NCBI GenBank assembly: GCA_030247885.1
Contig: JAPDRO010000004.1
Coordinates: 620,001 to 684,000, forward strand
Length of the DNA: 64,000 nucleotides
Reading direction: 5' to 3'
Source: Taxawa tesnikishii (nom. ined.)
Lineage: Eukaryota > Ascomycota > Dothideomycetes > Dothideales
The position numbers and the translations under genes were made by a program. The notes beneath the pieces are model-generated. The model had not been told where the DNA came from, did not search any database, and worked only from the letters and a program-made list of their open reading frames with translations. Below, one piece after another: positions 11,789 to 20,310 of this stretch. How positions within the stretch are numbered: position 1 is the first letter of the stretch; each line of letters begins with the position of its first letter.

Positions 11789-14303
11789 ATGCTCCTTTCC
11801 AGATTGGCGAAACGGTTGCCAGGTGCTGCCAGCACCCGCTCTTTAGCTACTGCAAGCTCATCACATGAGCTGGGCAGGATCCCCATCAGTCGTTACGAAA
11901 AGTCTACGTTTATAGACTATGCAGAACTCGACAGGAAAACTCAGCAAGTGCGAAGCAAGTGTGTAAGCACTGAGCGACTCGATTGGATGTTTGGCTGAAC
12001 AATTTACAGGCTGAACCGACCGCTCACTTTTTCGGAGAAAGTGCTTTACAGCCACATCGACAACATCGAGGAGGCTGATATTCGAAGAGGAGAATCTTAT
12101 ATCAAGCTTCGGCCTGCCCGAATCGCCTGTCAAGATGCGACCGCCCAAATGGCGCTCATCCAGTTCATGTCCGCAAATTTGCCTGCTGTTGCCGTACCTA
12201 CGACTGTTCACTGCGACCATCTTATCGTGGCTCGGGATGGACATGAAGCGGACTTGGCTGCGGCGATCGGCACGAACAAAGAAGTCTACGATTTTATGAA
12301 GAGTGCGTGCGCAAAGTACGGCGCGGGCTTCTGGAAACCGGGCGCTGGAATAATACACCAAATCGTGCTTGAAAACTATGCATACCCAGGAGGTCTGATG
12401 ATTGGCACGGATTCTCATACTCCCAATGCCGGCGGGTTAGGCATGGCAGCCATAGGTGTGGGAGGTGCAGATGCGGTCGATGTCATGTCTGGTTCGTCTT
12501 GGGAATTGAAAACACCAAAGGTTGTTGGTGTACATCTCACTGGAAAGTTGTCAAATTGGGCATCGCCGAAGGGTGAGTCTTTGCTTGCGGAATCGCGAAC
12601 GGCGGAGATCGCTAACAAGGTCGCGAAGATGTCATCCTCAGGCTTGTCGGAGAACTGACCGTTAAGGGAGCCACTGGTTCCATCATCGAATACTTCGGTT
12701 CTGGTGTGGAATCATTATCCTGCACTGGTATGGCCACAATTTGCAATATGGGAGCCGAAACGGGAGCGACGACTTCCATGTTTCCCTATACGCCTTCAAT
12801 GGGTGCTTATTTGCAGGCGACATCAAGGAGCTATATACGCGATGCAGCATCAAACTGGCGACACAACTTGGTGGCAGACAACGGCGCAGAGTACGACAAA
12901 GTCATCAACATTGACCTTTCGAAACTAGAACCTTTTATCAACGGTCCCTCCACCCCGGATCTTGCTATCCCAGTGTCACAGTTCAAGAGCGAGGCAGCAA
13001 AATCAGGTTGGCCGAAGGAGATCAGTGCTGGACTGATTGGTTCATGTACGAATTCATCCTTCGAGGACCTGAGCCGCGCTGCTTATCTCGCCAAACAAGC
13101 TCTTGACGCGGGCCTCAAACCACAAGCGCCGCTCATATTGTCGCCTGGCAGCGAACAGACTCGTGCAACTCTGGAGCAAGCTGGTGTCTTGGATATCTTC
13201 GAAAAGAGTGGTGCTACTCTGCTAGCTAACGCATGTGGCCCATGCTGCGGTTCATGGAATCGAACCGATATGGAAAAAGTATGCATCAATCCCGCTAATG
13301 TGTACTCAAAGCAACTAAGAAGAACAGGGTGTCAAAAATTCCATCATCACCTCCTATAACCGCAACTTTACTGGTCGTCTTGACAGCAACCCAGCTACCT
13401 CAATTTTCCTTGCCTCACCCGAGACAGTGATTGCAAAGGTATTCGCAGGCTCGCTCGACTTTGATCCTGCAGTGGACACAATCGCGAGTCCACACGACGG
13501 TGCATTCCAATTCCAACCTCCTCCAAGCGGTGGCCTGCCGGAGAATGGATATGAGTTGGCAGATCACATCTACACACCACCACCAGCAGATCGCTCAAAC
13601 GTGCGAGTGGACATATCCCCACATCAGACAGAATACAGCAATTGACGCCCTTCCAACCTTGGTCTGGCCACGACTTCGAGAACCTTCCCATTCTCATCAA
13701 GGTCGAGGAAAGTGTACGACCGACCACATCACGCCGGCTGGCCCCTGGTTCCGATATCGCGGCCATCTCGAAAACATCTCCAACAATACCTTGATTGGTG
13801 CAGTTAATGCAGCCAATGGCAAAGTCAACAATGTCCAGAATGTGTTCACCAAAGAATGGGCGGGCGTGCCGCAGACCGCGAAGGACTACAAACAGCGTGG
13901 ACAGCAGTGGGTCGTTATTGCTGACCACAACTACGGTGAAGGCTCATCACGCGAGCATGCAGCATTGCAACCACGCTTCTTGAACGGGGTCGCGGTTATT
14001 GCCAAGTCGTTCGCCAGAATTCACGAGACGAACCTCAAGAAACAAGGTATGCTGCCACTAACCTTTGCGGATCCAGCAGACTACGACCGGATCGATCCAA
14101 CAGACCGAATCAGCCTACTTGGTCTCACGGAGCTGAAACCGGGCAGGCCGCTCGCCATGGTTGTTGAAAGAGAGGATGGCAGAAAGTGGCGTACTACCCT
14201 CAAGCAAACTTTCAACGAAGAGCAATTGGCGTACTTTCGGGCGGGAAGCGCTTTGAATTTGATGGCCGAGATTGCTCAGCGATCAGTTGCGGTATCGCCA
14301 TAG
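11789..14303 (+). CDS. Aconitase paralogue, mitochondrial type (two apparent frameshifts)
   Basis: Aconitase-superfamily [4Fe-4S] hydro-lyase, expected to interconvert citrate, cis-aconitate and isocitrate or a related tricarboxylate. Four exons (11789-11958, 12010-12572, 12629-13278, 13328-14303) with introns of 51, 56 and 49 bases. The N-terminus ([20 protein letters not shown]) looks like a mitochondrial presequence. Conserved features: HCDHLI (about residue 124), GTDSHTPN (about 189), cluster ligands C384 in LIGSCTNSS and C447/C450 in [11 protein letters not shown], and the swivelling-domain loop [11 protein letters not shown]. Two single-base losses break the last exon, in a C-run at 13617-13620 and a G-run at 13707-13708. 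With both restored the length is 787 codons, as in mitochondrial aconitases. The usual CIGQWDR after the second cysteine reads CCGSWNR here, so this is a divergent paralogue rather than the housekeeping enzyme. Confidence 0.88.
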
Positions 14304-14676
14304 AAGCAAATCTTCTACACCTGTATCTAGAAAATGAACCCCTGAAAGCGTCCGAAACCCTCGGCTTCCACTCACCTGCCGCCGTCTTATTTTCTTTGCC
14401 TCGTCAACGGGAAAACGTGAAGTACCAAAGGTACTAAATCAGAGACTTGGTCTGATCTTCTGATCGTTTTCCGATCAGGACATCTATTGCGACAAACATC
14501 ATACTTCTTCTAGACTCATTCTATGAGACCCAGTTTCGGGACTGGATCACCAGACACAGTGAAGCATGACCCCCACTTAAGCTACTCAACCTGTCCTACT
14601 CTTCCCCGTGGGGATCCATCCGGGGAAAAGACCGGCCGGACCAATTCACACAATACTACCCCCGCAAGAGGTTGAA
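14304..14676. other. Intergenic region between aconitase and permease genes
   Basis: About 370 bases without a gene. A short inverted repeat, TTCCCCG and CGGGGAA (14602-14608 and 14621-14627), encloses GTGGGG, which matches the CreA carbon-repressor consensus SYGGRG, and a degenerate ATCCATCCG half-site. Carbon catabolite control of the permease is possible but rests only on this short motif. Confidence 0.4.
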
Positions 14677-14688
14677 CGGATGCATCCG
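14677..14688. promoter_or_regulatory. CGG-N6-CCG palindrome upstream of the MFS permease
   Basis: Perfect CGGATGCATCCG, ending 156 bases before the ATG at 14845. Third occurrence of the motif in front of a cluster gene. Confidence 0.72.
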
Positions 14689-14844
14689 GTGCCGGTTATC
14701 GATCCCGATGTGTGGGATCCCCTCAATCATCCCATATCAAAAGCTGGCATCTCGTCAACAAAGTGAGCTCACTTGAGATCAACCCTCTTACGTTCCCCTT
14801 CTTTGTGTCAGCAGATCTCTACTACTTCAGATTGTATACCAAAC

Positions 14845-16672
14845 ATGGGCTTCGGAACTGTCTGGAGCAACTCGCCGTCCGGCAAGTATGTGCGGGCCAT
14901 CAAGAATTCACCCCCAGGCTTGTACAATCACCGTCTCCTTCTCACGGTCTGTATGTACGCTCTTGGCGGTATGCCCAGAGGTGAGTTTTGCACTTTGTGG
15001 TCAACGCGAAATCTTCATATGCGCTAACCGGTTTGCAGGATGGGACGAGGGCAGTACTGCCTCAATAACTCAGCTCAAAGCCTTCCAGTCCGAGTTTGGC
15101 ATCACTCCAACAAAAACCCCGACCAAGTCTCCAACATCGTCTCCTTCGTCAACCTCACCGCTGGTATCGGTGCCTTAGCCTCCTTCTTTCTGAATGACCG
15201 TCTCGGCCGGCTTTGGTCTTTCCGACTGTACATGGTCATCTACATCATCGGCAATCTTATCGAGACCTTTTCCTACGGTTCCCTGCCAGCCCTGTACGTT
15301 GGTCGCCTGGTCGTGGGTGTGGGTATTGGATGTCTGACAGTCACATGCCCAATGTCTATCGTCGAGATCGCTCCTAGCGCGACTCGAGGCCTTATGACCC
15401 TTTGGTTCAACGTCTGCATGCTTTCCTCTCAGATGATTGGGGTTTTTGTTGTGTATGGCTGCAACGTCAACATCACACCAAAAGCCAACTGCAATGGCAG
15501 GTCCCCTTTTCGTCCAGACATTTGTACCGGCTGTTGGACTTGCGATGTCCTTCTTTCTTTACGAGTCACCCCGATGGCTCGCGATCAGAGGCCGGCAGGA
15601 CGAGGCTTTGGCTGCACTGACCAATCTCCGAGGCCTTGCGCCTGACCATCCGCATCTGGAGACGGAATGGCGCCAGATTTGTGACCAGATCGCGCGCGAG
15701 ACAGCAGAATACGCCGACAGCGGTGCTTGGTCCATCATACGCGAGACGCTTTGCAAAGGTCAAACCTCCGACGCGTACAGCTCACAATCACCGTATACAT
15801 CCTTGCGCAGATGTCTGGTGCGAATGCGGTCACCAATTACTTGCCCGAGATCTTCGGCATCATCGGCGTTAAGGGGACCAACACGAAGATCTACTCATCA
15901 GGGCTCTACGCCTTTGCTAAGATGATCTGCTGCGTTGCCGCTTCTCTATTCCTGGTCGATGTTATTGGACGACGAAAATCGATGCTCATCGGTATCACGG
16001 TTCAGATGTTTTGTCACAGCTATCTTGCTGGATACTTGAACGTCCTGACCAGGAATGAGAATGCAGTCTCCAAAGGTTCTTCGAACTTCGCAATTGGTGC
16101 CATCTTTATTCATGCCTTTGGCTGGGCTATCGGTAAGCCTTACCCCTCATATCCTGGGCACCAGAATGACTCTAATCTCTCTCTCTAGGTCTTTACGCGC
16201 TTCCCTACCTCTTTGGCGCAGAGTTGTGGCCTAACCGCATTCGGTCCTTTGGCGGTGCTCTCTCGCAGTGCTTCCACTGGCTTTTCTTTTTCGCCATCAC
16301 GAAAGCTACCCCATCCCTTCTATCCGGAATGGCTACTTGGGGTGCTTTCCTTTTCTTCGCTGTTTGGTGCTTAATCGCGCTGGTCTACAGCTATGTGGTA
16401 GTGCCAGAGACGGCAGGAAAAGCTCTCGAAAACATTGATGAGCTGTTCGAAAGGCCTTGGTACCTGATGAGGAAGAATGCCGTCGTTGAAACCTTAGCGG
16501 TGGTGAAGGATGTCGATGAACCCACGCAACTGTGAGTTCTTTTGACTACGTTATCGTTATCTACAAGGATTTGTCCTGACCTAAAGTGTTCCACAGAGGT
16601 TCCATCAATCGTAAAGCCGGACAAGAGCCCACGGATACATGGATCGAAGAGGTTGGCAGAGATGGGAAGTAA
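14845..16672 (+). CDS. MFS transporter, sugar/quinate porter family (four apparent frameshifts)
   Basis: Plasma-membrane solute:proton symporter of the sugar-porter family, which in fungi includes quinate and other acid or polyol permeases. Four exons (14845-14980, 15039-16132, 16189-16531, 16597-16672) with introns of 58, 56 and 65 bases. Family signatures in order: LNDRLGRLWSF (loop 2-3), YVGRLVVG, EIAPSATRG, YESPRWLAIRGR (the PESPR motif before the central loop), DVIGRRKSM, and VPETAGKALENIDELF (the PETKG motif) at the C-terminus. Four single-base losses are inferred, near 15112-15116 (A-run), 15492, 15507-15510 (T-run) and 15755-15759. With these restored the gene is exactly 551 codons and all motifs fall in one frame. 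The substrate is unknown; the neighbours suggest a carboxylic acid. The ATG lies in a good context (CAAACATGG). Confidence 0.82.
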
Positions 16673-17091
16673 GGAGCAACATTTGCTAGCTTTACATCGG
16701 AAAAAGAATCTCTCTTAGTATGCATTCGGGAATATGAGATACGTGGAGCAGGTTGATGTATAGCACGGTGGAGCATGATTGCTAGATTCAAGGATGGGAC
16801 TATACGGTCTGCTCGAAGCATCGGTCTTTTGTGAATCAGTTGAATTTATTTATGGGGTTTTGATTGTTTTGTCAACGTATGTTTCCGGCATCGTCAGAGC
16901 GCAAAAAGGCCGCTCGAAGTAGTACAATAGACGCTTTTATGAGGCAAAGGTTTAGGGTGAGAGTGATCCGGCCAAGGCCAGCAAAGAACAAGTGTCTGTA
17001 TTTGCGGTTGCTATTGGTTCTGCATGCTAAAGAGCGCGTCGTTGCAAGATTGGAGACTTGCGGACCCCCATCGGGATCTTAGCCGGACCAT
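16673..17091. other. Intergenic region between permease and lactonase genes
   Basis: About 420 bases. It presumably contains the permease terminator and the distal lactonase promoter. No gene, repeat or RNA seen. Confidence 0.5.
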
Positions 17092-17103
17092 CGGATGTAT
17101 CCG
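17092..17103. promoter_or_regulatory. CGG-N6-CCG palindrome upstream of the lactonase gene
   Basis: CGGATGTATCCG, one base off the perfect palindrome, ending 72 bases before the ATG at 17176. It supports that start over the in-frame upstream ATG at 17024, which would place the site inside the coding region. Confidence 0.7.
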
Positions 17104-17175
17104 CTGTCCACTCCGCATACAATCTTACTTTGCCCCAGCTATCTCTTCACACGACGGCAACTCAGAAAATCCAAG

Positions 17176-18374
17176 ATGGAAGAACTGCCGAGAAATGAGG
17201 ACGGTGAAACTTGCCTTTACATCTCACAGTAAGCCGATATCACTCACGACTGTTGCAGGATTTACGAGTATGTGCACCCGGTCGCGTCCAACCAATCTAT
17301 CACCTGAAAGGCATGCATCAATACATCATTCACTGGATAAAAAGACCAGATGCAAGCTAATATGTTATAGTTTTGCCAACATTGAATGGCGTCTGCCGAA
17401 AGGATCATGGGATACACACGTCCATGTCTTTGATCCTCGCTTCAAATACTCAGCAAGTCGATCATATACGCCAGAAACAGCAACATGGGAAGACTTGCGT
17501 AACTTCAATTCCTCTCTCAGCGCCAACGATGGAGGAATGAACAACATTGTCCTGGTTCAACCTTCTCCGTACGGAACGGATAACTCTCTTGTCTTGTCGT
17601 TGCTTCGCGCTCACTCTCACACCGATGTACAACAGGCCTGCGACACCACGTGCCTTCTACGGGCGATTGTCGTAATAGATCCAGCAAAGGTCACCGATTC
17701 TGAGCTTGGTGAAATGAACAGACTCGGAGCACGAGGCACTCGAATCAACGTCCAGGCATCTGCAAACACCTCGGGGATACTGATTTAACAGAAGCCATTG
17801 AGCGCACAGCGAGTCGTATAGCGCAGCTTCCTGGCTGGTTGGTGCAGTTGTTCGTTGCCGGAAGTCAATGGGATGGTTAGAAAACCGTACGCACTGTGAA
17901 GCTCGCCCTTTACTGACCTAATACGAACCAGCCATCGCAGATACCATACTCGAAAAATCTATCACCGTGATTGCCGACCATCAAGGGGGCATGAAAGCAG
18001 CCTCAGCTCTGCCCAACGGTACCGATGTTCTGACGCAACCTGGAATGCGATCCTTGATCAACCTGGCTCGCCGTGGTAGGGCTTACATCAAGCTTTCCGG
18101 ATTCTACCGTTCCTCATCCTTCAAGACTGGTGGCTACGATGATCTACAGCCCATCATTGAGTATTTTGCTCGAGAGATTCCCGACCAGCTGATCTGGGGC
18201 AGCGACTGGCCGCACACGGGTTCAGGGTCCGGACGTACCGCAGCCACGCGCGAAATTCCTGAAGCCTTCAGAGATGTAGACAACGTCGCCGTAATGAGAA
18301 ATATTAGCAAATGGGTTGGGCCGGACGTATGGTGGCGCATGACGGTTCAGACACCTTCAAGGTTGTTTCGTTGA
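17176..18374 (+). CDS. LigI-like lactonase / amidohydrolase-2 family TIM-barrel hydrolase (one apparent frameshift)
   Basis: Member of the amidohydrolase superfamily group that includes LigI, which hydrolyses 2-pyrone-4,6-dicarboxylate to 4-oxalomesaconate. My model has three exons (17176-17228, 17371-17875, 17932-18374), giving 334 codons after restoring one base in the G-run at 17773-17776. The first intron (142 bases, GTAAGC to TTATAG with a CTAAT branch site) is longer than the others here and is the least certain part. An unspliced start at 17195 is the alternative. Visible active-site blocks are WDTHVHVFDP (the HxH of strand 1, residues 34 and 36), VIADHQGG (catalytic His) and WGSDWPHT (the conserved Asp of the last strand). 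The real substrate may be another lactone of a di- or tricarboxylic acid. The PrpF-type gene that follows mirrors the LigI-LigU pairing of bacterial 4,5-cleavage pathways. Confidence 0.8.
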
Positions 18375-18664
18375 TAGCAAGTGTATGTTCTTCAGACGCA
18401 ACAGACATATCAAACACATGTAATTCAGCGCATAAGTTGTTGCAGACGGAAGAGGGTGTTCCCGTATAGACGAGTTCAAGTAGATGGCTAAACTCCGCAT
18501 CATGCCAGAATCGTTTCCTTATGGTCCGCTACTGTCGGATGCATCCGAAATCCCAGATAAGGCACGGCGAATCCAATTATTATAAAGATGAAACTTGTTG
18601 AACTGTGGCCTCCTTCAACACACTCTCGATTACGGACACGTTACTTTTTACGGCATCATCTGGA
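18375..18664. promoter_or_regulatory. Promoter of the PrpF-type gene: palindrome, CCAAT and TATA
   Basis: Contains the perfect CGGATGCATCCG at 18536-18547, then CCAAT (18573-18577) and TATAAA (18581-18586), 79 bases before the ATG at 18665. This is the most complete promoter in the cluster, and its order supports 18665 or the next in-frame ATG as start. Confidence 0.65.
18536..18547. promoter_or_regulatory. CGG-N6-CCG palindrome upstream of the PrpF-type gene
   Basis: Perfect CGGATGCATCCG, ending 117 bases before the ATG at 18665. Fifth occurrence of the motif, and the third perfect copy. Confidence 0.75.
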
Positions 18665-19955
18665 ATGTGCAGGTCAGTTTCCTCGTCGGTGCACAAGCTG
18701 CGACTATGGGTTCGAGCAAACCCTCAGCGTCTCGTGACGCGCCCGAGAGACATGAGCACAGCATCGACAAGGGTGCAACGGCACGCACCCGCTTCTTATT
18801 ATCGAGGTGGTACATCACGAGCAGTTATGTTCCAACGGAAAGACCTTCCGGAGGACAAAACCGAATGGGCCAACGTTTTCAGGAAAGTCCTCGGTTCTCC
18901 GGATCCGGACAACGGGCGACAACTCGACGGCATGGGCGGCAACGTTTCGAGCCTTTCCAAAGTCTGCATCATTGAACCGGTGTCTGATGGTGCGGACATC
19001 AACTACACATTCGTAGCCGTAGGGATCCGCAATGATGAAGTGGACTTTTCGAGCAATTGCGGAAATATGACCAGTGCTATCGGACCCTTTGCTATGGATT
19101 CCGGGTTGATTGCAGTGGAGCAGGGCCAGAAAGAAGCCACGGTTCGGATAAGAAACACCAACACAGGAAAGTTGATCGATGCGACCTTTCCTCTGGATGA
19201 AGGAGGCAACGCTGCAAGCTATGGTGATTTTGCAATCGACGGTGTGGCGGGAACAGCGGCTAAGATCAAGTTGGCTTTTCAAGACCCTGCGTACGTAACG
19301 AAGCATTCAGCTCTCGATCCTGGAACATCTTCCTGACTGCCAATGTTTGAACAGTGGCTCCAAAACCGGCAAAATGCTCCCGACTTCCGCAGTAATCGAC
19401 ACTTTTGACGATGTGCCGGCGACCTGCATTGACGTCGGCAATCCGTGCGTTTTCGTCCCAGCATCTGTTCTCGAAGTAGAAGGAGACCTGCATCCAGATG
19501 CCATCGAAGCGCACCCAACTCTCTTGAGGCGTCTTGACAGTATCCGGAGACAAGCCGGCGTCAAAATGGGCCTCGCAAACGATCCTACCAAAGTCCCCGG
19601 CTCCATTCCAAAGATCGCAATGGTCTCAGCGCCAAAAAACGCCGATACTGACTTGGTCGTGCGAGCCATCTCGGTTGGCCAGCCCCATCGTGCTATCCCC
19701 ATAACCGTTGCAATGGCAATAGCAGCTGCGGCTAGAGTGCCTGGATCGACAGTTCAGCAAGCGTGCGCAGATGAGTTAGTGGATCGAGATGGAATCACAA
19801 TCGGGCATCCAACGGGGCGTATACTTGTCACAGCTAATTTTGACGAAAAAACGAACGAAGTCACAGACGCATCCGTTTTCCGGACAGCCAGACTTCTTAT
19901 GAAGGGGAGGTCTTCTGGAGGTGATACGATTACCGGGGAAGGTGTACAGATATAG
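18665..19955 (+). CDS. PrpF/LigU/Adi1-type isomerase of unsaturated tricarboxylates
   Basis: PrpF family (Pfam PF04303, DapF-like fold). Known members move a double bond in small unsaturated acids: bacterial PrpF (aconitate and 2-methylaconitate), LigU and GalD (4-oxalomesaconate), and Adi1 of Ustilago maydis (cis- to trans-aconitate). Two exons (18665-19290, 19355-19955) and a 64-base intron give 409 codons (408 aa) with no frame break. The N-terminal core reads SYYRGGTSRAVMF. K99 (SSLSKVCII) and C132 (SSNCGNMTS), 33 residues apart, match the Lys/Cys pair used by this family. The 30 residues before an internal Met (ATG at 18752) are Arg- and Ser-rich and free of acidic residues, like a mitochondrial presequence, so one gene may make mitochondrial and cytosolic forms. 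It directly follows the LigI-like gene. Confidence 0.87.
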
Positions 19956-20310
19956 GACCAAACTAGCGTAGTTGTTGATGTTAGTGTTATCGGTTCTTGA
20001 AGCTATGGACCCCGAAGAGGGTAAGAGGTTGAAACCTTGATATAAAGCTCATCTAGGCTACGTATCGCCGTATACTTGATTACTTAACTACTTAGAAAGG
20101 TTAAAGTATTAGAAGACTTATTGCGATAGTATCAAATAAGCTCTTCTTACTTCTAGGAGTATAGAGGATACTGTTTGCTATCAATATACAACATTCGTCT
20201 TACATATATGTGTGCACCAACTCACATCGATAACCTTGTTGAAGTAATTTTCTACTTGTTCAACTATGCATACTAAGTTAGTAGTCCTTTCACGCATCCT
20301 GCGTGGCAGT
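19956..20310. other. Convergent intergenic region
   Basis: About 355 bases between the 3' ends of the PrpF-type gene and the minus-strand MFS gene. From about 20035 to 20200 the sequence is AT-rich and poor in CA/TG, which may be a scrap of RIP-mutated repeat. No gene seen. Confidence 0.4.

Noticed and set aside
12573-12628. Frameshifts in the aconitase at 12573-12628 and 13279-13327
   Set aside because: These are GT-AG introns; splicing restores the frame exactly with family-conserved residues across each junction.
17024-17370. Unspliced N-terminal extension of the lactonase
   Set aside because: The open frame is low-complexity in domain terms and spans the palindrome; a spliced start at 17176 gives a family-like length.
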